Below the pieces are notes generated by a model. The model saw nothing but the letters and a program-made list of their open reading frames with translations. It ran no database searches and was not told the origin of the DNA. Both the position numbers and the translations under genes were made by a program. This document shows, in pieces, positions 26,553-35,594 of a DNA stretch of 64,000 nt. Numbering within the stretch: the first letter of the stretch is position 1; each line of letters starts with the position of its first letter. The stretch comes from Bryobacteraceae bacterium (GTDB taxonomy: Bacteria; Acidobacteriota; Terriglobia; Bryobacterales; Bryobacteraceae). The DNA lies in the NCBI GenBank assembly GCA_025056455.1, contig JANWVY010000013.1, positions 1 to 64,000 of the forward strand, read 5' to 3'.

Positions 26553-27743
26553 TTAGCGCTCCACTTCGACCCGTTGTCCGGCAACGAAGCGATCCGAGGG
26601 ATTGAGAACAAGCTCGTCGCCTGGCTGCAAGCCTTCCAAAATCACGATGCTCCCATCGCTGAGCTTACGGCCTAAACGGACAATTCTCTCCGCCAAGACG
26701 CCGTTTTGAACGATAAAAACCCGTTCGACTCCGGCAAAGCTCAACACCGAGCGAGGAGGTACCGCGATGCCTCGGGCGTTGGGATCGACGGTGATTGTAG
26801 CTTCAACAAAAGAGCCTGGCTTCAATTGGGCCTCCTCGTTGGGTATTTCCCCTTCAATTACGAGTGAGCGGTTCTGGGCTTCCATGGCGGGACTGAGGCG
26901 CATGACACGCCCTGGTTTTGGCGATTGCTGGCCCTCCAAGAGGAGATCAATTCTTTGCCCTGCACGAATCTTAAACGCCTGCCGCTCCGGCACCTGTAAC
27001 CGCACGCGGATAGGATGCCAGCGGACGAGAACAGCCACTGGGGCGTTCACGGTGAGGAATTCGCCGAGGGTGGCCAGCCGTTGGACGATGGCGCCGCGAA
27101 ACGGTGCGCGAACTACGGTGTCCGCTAGCTGTTGCTTTGCCAGCGCCACCTCCGCGCGGCGTTGCAGGATCTCGGCCTTGGTCCGGTGCACCTCCTCTAC
27201 TGCGGCCTGATAACGCGCTTCGGCTGCTTGCAGGGTCACCAGGGACTTTTGATAATCCACGTTGGACACGATACCTTGCTTGAAGAGGTTGGCAATGTTT
27301 TGGCCAATCAGCGTGGCCTCTTTCAAAGACGCTGCTGCCTGCCGGACAATCGCAGTGTTCGCCGGTGCGATATCGTCGCTGTCATTCGGGCCTAAGCCCA
27401 GCCGGGCGCGGGACTGCTCGAGCGCGGCCTCCGCTTGCCGCAGCTTCAGCTCATAATCTTCTTTTTCGAGCTCTGCAATCACGTCCCCAGCCTCTACGCG
27501 GCTGCCGAGATCCACGCGTAAGTCGGCCAGCCGGCCCGCCACCTTGACGCGTAGCGTAGCCTGATCCTCGGCAATCAGCTCGCCCGTCGCCGCAACAATT
27601 TCCGGGACAAGTTGTGTGGAGATGCGCAACGTTCGGACGGGGACTGGCTTGGAGGGCGCCTTGGCTGTGACCGTAGAGTTCGAGTAGGGCCCGCTACAGG
27701 CGACACAGAGCAGGCCCATCACGGGAAGAAAAAATCGCATCAC
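26553..27743 (-). CDS. RND efflux periplasmic adaptor (membrane fusion protein)
   Basis: A 396-residue adaptor linking the RND pump to an outer-membrane channel. N-terminal signal with Cys in GLLCVACSG (about residue 16) suggests a lipoprotein. The two lipoyl half-motifs (ATLRVKVAGRLADLRVDLGS and VVRAPFRGAIVQRLATLGEF) flank a long alpha-hairpin coiled coil (about residues 95-200), followed by beta-barrel and membrane-proximal domains (ending GLQPGDELVLNPSD). Gene order adaptor-pump is typical for this family. There is no regulator in the immediate neighbourhood. Confidence 0.93.
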   Translation of the reverse strand: MMRFFLPVMGLLCVACSGPYSNSTVTAKAPSKPVPVRTLRISTQLVPEIVAATGELIAEDQATLRVKVAGRLADLRVDLGSRVEAGDVIAELEKEDYELKLRQAEAALEQSRARLGLGPNDSDDIAPANTAIVRQAAASLKEATLIGQNIANLFKQGIVSNVDYQKSLVTLQAAEARYQAAVEEVHRTKAEILQRRAEVALAKQQLADTVVRAPFRGAIVQRLATLGEFLTVNAPVAVLVRWHPIRVRLQVPERQAFKIRAGQRIDLLLEGQQSPKPGRVMRLSPAMEAQNRSLVIEGEIPNEEAQLKPGSFVEATITVDPNARGIAVPPRSVLSFAGVERVFIVQNGVLAERIVRLGRKLSDGSIVILEGLQPGDELVLNPSDRFVAGQRVEVER

Positions 27744-27899
27744 TGGTTAGGCGACCATTCTCTCACAGCCGTTACGAGCCGAGGAGCGGCGCCAGTGAAA
27801 TGTACTGCGGGGCGCCGTGCCACCGAGATGAAAAAGAAGCGCAGCTTGGCTACTGAACAAAAGATCCTAGCCTTCCACGCAGATCGCCACAGCTAGCTT

Positions 27900-30104
27900 T
27901 TAGATGAAGAGCGGCGCAGCAACCAGGGTGATGGTGCTCAGCAGCTTGATTAGCACGTGAATCGAAGGACCGGCTGTATCCTTGAAGGGATCACCCACTG
28001 TGTCTCCGACCACGCTGGCTTTGTGAGCGTCTGACCGCTTTCCACCAAACATTCCCGTTTCGATATATTTCTTCGCGTTATCCCAGGCGCCTCCACCGTT
28101 GTTCATCAGCAGCGCCAGCAGAATACCGCTAATGGTCCCCACCATGAGGAACGCAGCAACCGACGAGGCTCCAACGGGAGTCGTATCATGCGCGGTCGAA
28201 AAATTGCGGAAAATTACGCCTACGAGAACGGGCGAAACGACGGGCAAAATCCCGGGCAGAACCATCGCTTTCAAAGCGCCCTTGGTAACGATGTCCACGC
28301 AAGTCCCATAATCGGGATCAGAGCTACCCTGCATGATGCCCGGGTTGGCTCGGAACTGCCGCCGAACTTCTTCAATGACCGTTTGCGCGGCTTGCCCGAC
28401 CGCGCGAATTGCAAAAGCACTGAACAGAAAGACCAGCATGGCGCCAAGCAACGCGCCCACAAAGACCGGCACGTTGCCAATGTCAATCGTGAACTTGATG
28501 TTGCGAAGCGCATCCTCGGGGGCCATGTTCTGCATCTTGCCCAGCGCGATTTTTACTTCATCGATATAGGCCGAAAAAAGCAAAAAGGCTGCCAAGGCAG
28601 CTGAACCAATCGCATAGCCTTTCGTAAGAGCCTTCGTGGTGTTCCCTACCGAATCAAGACGGTCGGTCCGTTCGCGAATCTCTTGCGGCTGCTTGGACAT
28701 TTCAATGATGCCGCCGGCATTATCAGTAATTGGCCCGAAGGTGTCCATGGCTAGAATGTAGGCGGCGGTTGAGAGCATGCCCATCGTAGCGATTGCCGTT
28801 CCGTACAGACCTGCGGCTTCGGGGGATACTCCGGGAAGCCCCGCTGCGACACCCAAATAATACGAGCCCATGATGGCTGCTGAGATGACCAGTACCGGCA
28901 AAGCCGTACACTCCAAGCCGACGGCGAAGCCGGTAATGATGGTGGTGGCAGGGCCCGTCTTGCAACTTTCTGCAATTTCTTTCACCGGACGATATTTGTA
29001 TTCGGTGTAGTATTGCGTGATGTAAACAAAGGCAAAACTCGTGACAATTCCGATTACGCCCGCCAAAAACAGCATCAAGTTTCCTTGCAACAGAATTTGC
29101 ACCGCAGCGTAGAAGCCAGCCATGGCCAGCAAGGTCGTGACATAATAGCCACGGTTCAGGGCATTCATGGGGTCTTCATCCTCCTTGGTGCTGACGACAA
29201 AGACGCCTACAATCGAGGCAATCAGACCGAAGGCGCGAGCAAGCAAGGGGAACATAACGCCCTTGACGCCAAATACTGGATATAAAGAGACGCCGAGAAT
29301 CATGGCGCCGATGTTCTCGGCGGCCGTCGATTCAAAGAGGTCCGCCCCACGGCCCGCGCAGTCGCCGACGTTATCGCCTACGAGGTCGGCAATGACGGCT
29401 GGGTTGCGCGGATCATCCTCTGGGATGCCGGCTTCGACTTTGCCGACCAGATCCGCCCCCACGTCGGCCGCCTTGGTATAAATGCCGCCGCCAAGCTGGG
29501 CGAACAGAGCCACAAAACTAGCGCCAAAACCGAAGGCTACGATTTGGGAGGGTACAGTTTTTGGATCGTCTAAACCGCCAAAGGCGAGGAAGAGGACGCC
29601 AACCCCGAGCAGCGACAACGCCACCACGCTCAATCCCGTGACCGCGCCACCGCGCAGGGCGATTTGAAGCGCTTTGTTCAAGCTCGAACGGGCAGCCGAA
29701 GCCGTGCGGATATTCGTGCGGATGGAAACCCACATGCCGCTAAAACCAGCCGCCAGTGAGCAGGCAGCGCCGACAATAAAGGAGATCGTCATCCGGGTCG
29801 CTAGAGTGGTGTCTCCCGTGCCCGCCGAATAGGCGACAAAGACGATGACCGCGGAGACGACCGCGAGAATCAAAATTGTCTGGTTCTGACGCCGCAAGAA
29901 GGCTTCAGCGCCGGCTTTGATGGCGTTGGAGATTCTCTGCATGGCCGGTGTTCCAGAGTCCTGGCTCAGCACGTACTTGGAAAAGAAAGCGGCCACGCCG
30001 AGGGAAAGAACGCTAATTCCCAAAGTGACGAAAAGATAAGTCTGTCCGCCCTCATCCACGGCTTGTAGAAGCACGGACCATGCGGACATGTCAAAAACGT
30101 ACAT
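27900..30104 (-). CDS. hppA: Membrane-bound proton-translocating pyrophosphatase
   Basis: Couples PPi hydrolysis to ion transport across the membrane; about 734 residues and about sixteen membrane segments. The substrate site is seen in DVGADLVGKVEAGIPEDDPR and DNVGDCAGRGADLFES, and the C-terminal VVGDTVGDPFKDTAGPSIH. The segment GNTTKALTKGYAIGSAAL has Lys at the position where K+-dependent enzymes have Ala, which marks the K+-independent, H+-pumping class. I start at the ATG at 30104 (MYVFDMSAW), which has GAGGAGG 8 bases upstream; the frame is open to 30200. It complements the PPi-type phosphofructokinase at 5308. Confidence 0.95.
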   Translation of the reverse strand: MYVFDMSAWSVLLQAVDEGGQTYLFVTLGISVLSLGVAAFFSKYVLSQDSGTPAMQRISNAIKAGAEAFLRRQNQTILILAVVSAVIVFVAYSAGTGDTTLATRMTISFIVGAACSLAAGFSGMWVSIRTNIRTASAARSSLNKALQIALRGGAVTGLSVVALSLLGVGVLFLAFGGLDDPKTVPSQIVAFGFGASFVALFAQLGGGIYTKAADVGADLVGKVEAGIPEDDPRNPAVIADLVGDNVGDCAGRGADLFESTAAENIGAMILGVSLYPVFGVKGVMFPLLARAFGLIASIVGVFVVSTKEDEDPMNALNRGYYVTTLLAMAGFYAAVQILLQGNLMLFLAGVIGIVTSFAFVYITQYYTEYKYRPVKEIAESCKTGPATTIITGFAVGLECTALPVLVISAAIMGSYYLGVAAGLPGVSPEAAGLYGTAIATMGMLSTAAYILAMDTFGPITDNAGGIIEMSKQPQEIRERTDRLDSVGNTTKALTKGYAIGSAALAAFLLFSAYIDEVKIALGKMQNMAPEDALRNIKFTIDIGNVPVFVGALLGAMLVFLFSAFAIRAVGQAAQTVIEEVRRQFRANPGIMQGSSDPDYGTCVDIVTKGALKAMVLPGILPVVSPVLVGVIFRNFSTAHDTTPVGASSVAAFLMVGTISGILLALLMNNGGGAWDNAKKYIETGMFGGKRSDAHKASVVGDTVGDPFKDTAGPSIHVLIKLLSTITLVAAPLFI

Positions 30105-30383
30105 TTCGTGAACCTCCTCGAAGCGGGTAAGCGCCTTGGGGATGCCCAAGAGCCTTCGCCCGACCAGCCCGCGAAAGCTCTCCCAAGATCTGTCGCGCAT
30201 CCAACCAACCGCAATACCTTCAGCCGGGAAGATTCACCTTGCGGGCAAAATTAGGATTACTAAATCAGGGCTCAGTTAATCATGATAACGATACTCCACT
30301 CGCTGTTCTTGAAGCAAACTCGCTGCGAGCGAGCGCAGCCGCCCAAAACGCGAGATCGAAGCGACTGCGCTACACTCGGCACC

Positions 30384-32966
30384 ATGACCCGCTCTCGGCT
30401 GCTCCTCGTTGTGTTGTGGCAAGCAACGCTTCTTAGCGCCGCGGTTTTGCCCACTCCTGAACAGTTTGCCGGTTTCCGAATGGGCGCAGACCGCAAGCTG
30501 CTGCGGTGGGAGCGCATCGTCGAATATATGAGGCTAGCTGCTGCATCCTCGCCCCGGGTGAGAACCGAGGAGCTTGGCAAAACATCCAACAACCACCCAT
30601 ACATTTCCGTAACGATCAGTTCACCGGAGACCTTAGCGAACCTCGAAGGCTACCGCGCCACCCAACGACGTCTCACTTACTCGGCAAATCTGGCCGCCGA
30701 GGAGGCCGCTCAACTGATGGCGAACCACAAAGCCATCGTGCTGATTACGTGCAATATTCACGCTACCGAAATCGGCTCAAGCCAGATGGTCTTGGAGCTC
30801 GTGCACCGGCTGGCTACGGAGGATTCTCCTTACATCCGGCATCTGCTGGACAACGTGATTCTCGTGCTGGTGCCCTCAGCCAATCCTGACGGACAAATTC
30901 TCGTCACTGACTGGTACAACCAAAACTTGGGTACGCCCTACGAAGGCAGTTCGATGCCTTGGCTCTATCACAAATACACGGGGCATGACAACAACCGCGA
31001 CGCCTTCATGAATACCCAAATCGAAAGCCGCATCTTAAACAAACTGACTTACAAAGATTGGCTGCCCCACGTCTTTCTGGACGAACACCAGATGGGGAAT
31101 CTGGGTGCCCGCATATTCGTTCCGCCGTTCAAAAACCCGATCAACCCGAATGTCGACCCTGTGATTTGGCAGCTGAACGGGATGTTTGGCTACGCCATGG
31201 GGAACGCCCTGCATGAAAAAGGCTACACGGGCATTATCAACGATGTGATGTACACCAGCTGGTGGCAAGGTGGCTTTGTGATGCAGGCTTGGTGGCACAA
31301 CATGGTGGGGCTATTGACCGAGGTGGCGAGTGTCGCCATTGCGACTCCCGTTGACCAACAGCGCGCCCGGCCTGGCGAAACAGTGGCCGGCCCGGAGCCG
31401 TCCGCCGAACAGATGCGGGCCCGTGACCCGCGCCAGCCGCTTCCCCCTCCGCGTGATACTACGCCCCGCAACAATTACCCACGTCCCTGGTTAGGCGGGC
31501 GTTGGACGCTGCGGGATATTGTCGATTATGAACTGGTGGCCACCTTCGGGTTGCTCGAGGCCGTTGCCAATCACCGTCACACCTTGATCCGGAGCATCTA
31601 CCAGCTGAACCGTAGGCAGATTGAAATAGGCGCTCAGCAACCGCCCTACGCCTGGGTGATTCCTGCCACGCAACATGATCCTCCGGTGGCGACACGTCTA
31701 GTGGAAATCCTGGACGAGCTGGGAGTTGAAGTGCATCGCGCAGTCGAAACGTTTCAGGCTGCTGGCCGGAGCTTCCCCGCGGGTAGCTGGGTGGTGCTGA
31801 TGTCGCAGCCCTATCGCGCCTTTGCCAAAGATCTGCTCGAAAGACAATCCTATCCCGTCCAGCGCACAGCTTCTGGAGCTATCGAGCGGCCCTATGATGT
31901 GACAGGGTGGACGTTGCCCTTGCAAATGGGCGTTGAGGCGATTGAGGTGGCTAACCGCTTTGAGGCAAAGCTCGAGCGCGCGAGTTCCTTTCCCCTGCCA
32001 GCCGGTAAGTTTTCCGCCTCTTCTCAACCAGCGGCCTGGCGTGTCGGGCGCGAGACGAACAACACGGCGATTGCTATCAACCGTCTTCTCAAAAGCGGCG
32101 CGCAGCTTTCCGTCGAAACCACGGGCTCGGTGCTCGTGCGCGGAGATCGCCGAATTCGAGAACAGTTAGAGGAATATTCGCGATTACTAGGCATTTCCGT
32201 CGAGGGTCTTGAATCTCCGCCTCCTGCTGGCCGGCGCTTGAAGGCGCCGCGTACTGCGCTCTACCAGCCCTGGACGGCAAACATGGACGAGGGATGGACA
32301 CGGTGGCTCTTAGAGCAATACGAATTTCCCTACACCACGATTCATAACAAGGAGATTCAAGCGGGCGGCTTGCGCGAGCGCTACGATGCAATCTTGCTAG
32401 CTGATCAGGCTAAGGATTCGATTGTCAACGGATTCAACACGAATTTCACCCGTCCCGAGTATCGAGGCGGAATTGGCGCAGATGGCGTGCGCCACTTACG
32501 CGAATTTGTGCACAGCGGAGGAACGCTCATTGCGCTAGGGCAAGCCGGATTGTTGCCCGTTGAGGAATTTCCTCTGCCCCTAAAGAATGCGCTCAAAGGC
32601 CTGCGTCCGGATCAATTCTCCTGTCCTGGTTCCATTTTGCGCGTCTTCGTTGATCCGGCGCATCCAGCTGCCTACGGTATGCGAAGAGAAGCATCGGCTG
32701 TTTTTTATAACGACGTGGCATTTGAACCTGCTCCGGGCTTAGGTGATGCGGTGGTGCGTGTCATTGCCCGATATCCTTCCTCGCGCCTTCTTGAGAGCGG
32801 CTGGATTGGCGGCGAAGAGTTTTTGCAAGACAAAATTGCCGCTGCTGAAGTCACCTTCGGCAAAGGGAAAGTATTGCTGCTCGGCTTCAGCGTTCAGAAC
32901 CGCGCCCAGCCCCATGGCACGTTTAAACTTCTTTTCAATTCGATTTTTCTGGCCGGGATGGAATAA
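30384..32966 (+). CDS. Secreted M14 family zinc carboxypeptidase
   Basis: An 860-residue exported peptidase. Signal peptide at residues 1-19 (RSRLLLVVLWQATLLSAA). The M14 catalytic domain spans about residues 35-330, with zinc ligands H126-x2-E129 (NIHATEIGSS) and H235 (LDEHQMGNLG); SANPDGQ and DNNRDAF carry substrate-binding residues. The C-terminal half (about 420-850) includes a class I glutamine-amidotransferase-like fold segment (LREFVHSGGTLIALGQAG), common in large M14 proteins of acidobacteria. The ATG at 30384 is chosen for the signal peptide; the upstream extension is non-hydrophobic. It is divergent from hppA. Confidence 0.85.
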   Translation: MTRSRLLLVVLWQATLLSAAVLPTPEQFAGFRMGADRKLLRWERIVEYMRLAAASSPRVRTEELGKTSNNHPYISVTISSPETLANLEGYRATQRRLTYSANLAAEEAAQLMANHKAIVLITCNIHATEIGSSQMVLELVHRLATEDSPYIRHLLDNVILVLVPSANPDGQILVTDWYNQNLGTPYEGSSMPWLYHKYTGHDNNRDAFMNTQIESRILNKLTYKDWLPHVFLDEHQMGNLGARIFVPPFKNPINPNVDPVIWQLNGMFGYAMGNALHEKGYTGIINDVMYTSWWQGGFVMQAWWHNMVGLLTEVASVAIATPVDQQRARPGETVAGPEPSAEQMRARDPRQPLPPPRDTTPRNNYPRPWLGGRWTLRDIVDYELVATFGLLEAVANHRHTLIRSIYQLNRRQIEIGAQQPPYAWVIPATQHDPPVATRLVEILDELGVEVHRAVETFQAAGRSFPAGSWVVLMSQPYRAFAKDLLERQSYPVQRTASGAIERPYDVTGWTLPLQMGVEAIEVANRFEAKLERASSFPLPAGKFSASSQPAAWRVGRETNNTAIAINRLLKSGAQLSVETTGSVLVRGDRRIREQLEEYSRLLGISVEGLESPPPAGRRLKAPRTALYQPWTANMDEGWTRWLLEQYEFPYTTIHNKEIQAGGLRERYDAILLADQAKDSIVNGFNTNFTRPEYRGGIGADGVRHLREFVHSGGTLIALGQAGLLPVEEFPLPLKNALKGLRPDQFSCPGSILRVFVDPAHPAAYGMRREASAVFYNDVAFEPAPGLGDAVVRVIARYPSSRLLESGWIGGEEFLQDKIAAAEVTFGKGKVLLLGFSVQNRAQPHGTFKLLFNSIFLAGME

Positions 32967-32969
32967 AGG

Positions 32970-34532
32970 CTACAGTTTCGTAGCGATCGATTTGGCCTGC
33001 AAGAACTGCAACAAATAATCCGGACCGCCAGCTTTGGAATCGGTTCCTGACAGATGAAAACCTCCAAAGGGGTGAGCGCCTACCATGGCGCCGGTGCACT
33101 TGCGGTTGATGTAGAGGTTGCCGACAAAAAACTCCTGTTTAGCCCGGGCAATCTTCTCCGGATTTTTGGTATAGACGGCGCCGGTCAGGCCGTATTCGGA
33201 ATCGTTCGCGAGTTCAAGCGCGTGATCAAAATCCCGCGCCCTGGTGACCGCTAGGACAGGTCCGAAGATTTCCTCTTGAAAAAGCCGGTGACGAGGCTCA
33301 ATTTCGGCGAACACTGTTGGTTCGACGAAGTATCCTTCGCCGGGCGGAACACCGCCCCCGCACACCAACCGGCCTTCGCCCTTTCCAATTTCAATGTAGT
33401 TGAGAATCGTTTTCCGCGCCCTTTCATTAATTACCGGGCCGAGATCGTTGCCATATTCCTCCGCTGGCCCCTGGCGCAGGCCCACCACGCGCGCCTTCAA
33501 TCGATCGAGAAATTCGTCGTATACCTTGCTGTCGACAATCGCGCGCGAGCAGGCGGAACATTTCTGTCCTTGAAACCCGTAGGCCGAAACGACGACGCCC
33601 GCAACCGCCTGATCGAGGTCCGTCTCGTGGTCGACGACAATGGCGTCTTTGCCTCCCATTTCCGCTACTACCCGCTTGATCCAAATCTGGCCTTTTTGTG
33701 GCCGGGCAGCCAGCTCGTTGATGCGCAGGCCAACATCCTTGGATCCGGTGAAAGAGACAAAGCGGGTGAGAGGATGCTCCACTAAGGCGTCGCCCACCAC
33801 GCTTCCGCTCCCCGTTAGCAAGTTGACGGCTTGCGAAGGGAAACCAGCTTCGAGCAACAACTCGACAAACTTAGCGGCAATGGTTGGGGTGTCGCTTGAA
33901 GGCTTAATCACAACCGTGTTGCCCGCCACTAAGGCCGCCATGGTCATGCCCACCAGGATTGCTAGCGGAAAGTTCCAGGGGGGGATGATGACACCGGCGC
34001 CGAGCGGCAGGTAAACCAGCTCGTCATGCTCACCGGGCATCTGAACCAGCGGCTCTGGGCTGGCAAACCGGACCATTTGCCGCGCGTAGTACTCGCAGAA
34101 GTCAATCGCTTCGGATGTATCGGCTTCCGCTTCGGGCCAGTTTTTGCCGGCCTCGAGGATCAGCCAGGCGTTAAACTCGTCTTTGCGCTCGCGAAGCAGA
34201 CGGGCGGCCTGAAGGGTGAGGTGTACGCGCTCTTCATAGGGAGTCCGGCTCCAAGATTTGAAGTAGCGATGCGCTGACTCTACGGCACGAGCCGCCAGTG
34301 CCGGGTCCGCTTTCTGATGCAGGCCGACGATCTCGGAAGGATGCGAAGGATTTAGGGAAGCAAACACCCCGCTACCCTTCACTCGTTCGCCATGGATCCA
34401 TAAATCGTATTCCTGACCAAGCTGGGAACGGACCTTGGCGAGAGCCTCCTCCATGGCTTGACGGTGGGAGGGAAGAGAAAAGTCCCGGTAAGGCTCATTC
34501 CGGAATGTTTCCATCTTGGGTAGCGGCGACAT
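32970..34532 (-). CDS. L-glutamate gamma-semialdehyde (1-pyrroline-5-carboxylate) dehydrogenase
   Basis: Oxidises glutamate semialdehyde to glutamate with NAD+ in proline and arginine catabolism; 520 residues. Aldehyde-dehydrogenase signatures: catalytic Cys in GFQGQKCSACSRAIV, general-base Glu in VAEMGGKDAIVVD, the Asn in IIPPWNFPLAI and the NAD-fold VSFTGSKDVGLRI. The length and the sequence LWIHGERV near the N-terminus fit the RocA/PutA-type enzyme rather than generic aldehyde dehydrogenases. The ATG at 34532 follows the YtxH stop by three bases; an ATG at 34514 is an alternative. No proline dehydrogenase gene is adjacent. Confidence 0.9.
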   Translation of the reverse strand: MSPLPKMETFRNEPYRDFSLPSHRQAMEEALAKVRSQLGQEYDLWIHGERVKGSGVFASLNPSHPSEIVGLHQKADPALAARAVESAHRYFKSWSRTPYEERVHLTLQAARLLRERKDEFNAWLILEAGKNWPEAEADTSEAIDFCEYYARQMVRFASPEPLVQMPGEHDELVYLPLGAGVIIPPWNFPLAILVGMTMAALVAGNTVVIKPSSDTPTIAAKFVELLLEAGFPSQAVNLLTGSGSVVGDALVEHPLTRFVSFTGSKDVGLRINELAARPQKGQIWIKRVVAEMGGKDAIVVDHETDLDQAVAGVVVSAYGFQGQKCSACSRAIVDSKVYDEFLDRLKARVVGLRQGPAEEYGNDLGPVINERARKTILNYIEIGKGEGRLVCGGGVPPGEGYFVEPTVFAEIEPRHRLFQEEIFGPVLAVTRARDFDHALELANDSEYGLTGAVYTKNPEKIARAKQEFFVGNLYINRKCTGAMVGAHPFGGFHLSGTDSKAGGPDYLLQFLQAKSIATKL

Positions 34533-34535
34533 GCA

Positions 34536-34799
34536 TTAGCCTTGTACGAGCTTCCGGCCGCTTTCAAAGAGTTCTGCTGCCTCGTCAGCCATCTTGCGGC
34601 CGCGTTCGAAGATTTCCCGCCCGCGTTCCATTAACTCCCGGCCTGATTCGCCCAGTTTTTCTTTCCCTCGCTCTGCGCTTTCTCCCAAGCGGCGGCGAGT
34701 TTCGGCCCCCGAGGCGGGAGCAAACAGCAGCGCGATTGCAGCGCCCAACGCTGCGCCAGCGACAAACCAAGCGACCCGGCTTGTATGATCTTCCTTCAT
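34536..34799 (-). CDS. YtxH domain-containing small membrane protein
   Basis: An 87-residue protein with one N-terminal membrane segment (VAWFVAGAALGAAIALLFAP) followed by the family's SGAETRRRLGE sequence and an amphipathic helix of Arg/Glu/Lys-rich heptads (RERGREIFERGRK), typical of the YtxH/gas-vesicle-GvpP-like group. The function of such proteins is unknown; general-stress association is described for Bacillus YtxH. The ATG at 34799 has AAAGGA upstream; the first eight residues of the longer frame are unlikely to be used. It precedes the P5C dehydrogenase by three bases, so the two are co-transcribed. Confidence 0.75.
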   Translation of the reverse strand: MKEDHTSRVAWFVAGAALGAAIALLFAPASGAETRRRLGESAERGKEKLGESGRELMERGREIFERGRKMADEAAELFESGRKLVQG

Positions 34800-34909
34800 G
34801 CGCAAGTTCCTTTCCCTCCCCATTGTAGCCAGCCGGGGCCTGATCTTAACGGGCGCGAGTTGGTTTTGCTGACCAACGCCCCGCTAGACCATTGGGATAT
34901 GGTTGAAGT

Positions 34910-35560
34910 ATGGAAGAGAACAAGCAAACGCCCGCTCCTGTCGATGCCTCCCACGAACTAGATCTTGAGCCGGTCTTTACGGCTGTTGGTGCTGACGCCG
35001 AACTGGAGGCTCTGGCCATCCACTCCATGCTCGAGGCCAATGGCGTTCACGCCGTGGTTGTCGGCTCTTCCGCTTTGCCCAATCTCCCGTTTGAAGTCCG
35101 GGTCCCGAGCGAGGAGAGGGATTTGGCGCTGCGGTTAATTGAAGAGGCGAAAGCGGCTGGGCCGGCCGCAGCGGAGGAAGCCGAACAACAACAGCCCTCC
35201 TACACTCCGGGTGTGCTCGAGCGAGCGATTCCCACGCTACCGTCGTTGAATCTTGATGAGTCGCTTGCCTGTTATCAGCAGCTCGGATTTCAGCTGACTG
35301 CCCGTTATGGAGATGACTACGCCATCCTTAGCCGGGATGAGGCCGAGATTCACTTATTCAGCTTAGACGACGAGCACGTGGCCAAGAACTCTGGCTGCTA
35401 TTTTGTCGTGCGCGACGTTGAAAAGCTCCACAACGAAATTGTCGCCAACGGGTACACCCAGATTGGAGCTGTGGAGGAAAAGCCTTGGGGGATGCGTGAG
35501 TTCACGCTCCAGGACTCAAGCGGCAACTGTTTGCGTTTTGGCCAGCGCGTGAGGGAATGA
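34910..35560 (+). CDS. DUF2007-VOC (glyoxalase-like) fusion protein
   Basis: A 216-residue cytoplasmic protein made of two recognisable parts. Residues about 17-83 (LEPVFTAVGADAELEALAIH ... EVRVPSEERDLALRLIEEA) match the DUF2007 putative signal-transducing domain; residues about 100-212 (RAIPTLPSLNLDESLACYQQ ... WGMREFTLQDSSGNCLRFGQ) form a VOC (glyoxalase/bleomycin-resistance) fold. The VOC half retains His (IHLF) and Glu (REFTLQD) at plausible metal positions but the substrate is unknown. ATG at 34910. It is flanked by genes on the opposite strand. Confidence 0.8.
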   Translation: MEENKQTPAPVDASHELDLEPVFTAVGADAELEALAIHSMLEANGVHAVVVGSSALPNLPFEVRVPSEERDLALRLIEEAKAAGPAAAEEAEQQQPSYTPGVLERAIPTLPSLNLDESLACYQQLGFQLTARYGDDYAILSRDEAEIHLFSLDDEHVAKNSGCYFVVRDVEKLHNEIVANGYTQIGAVEEKPWGMREFTLQDSSGNCLRFGQRVRE

Positions 35561-35594
35561 TCTCCGGCTGAAATGCCGTCTCAACGCTCGACCA

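Noticed and set aside
34379-34567. Small minus-strand frame between P5C dehydrogenase and YtxH genes
   Set aside because: It is a shadow of the dehydrogenase N-terminus in another frame.
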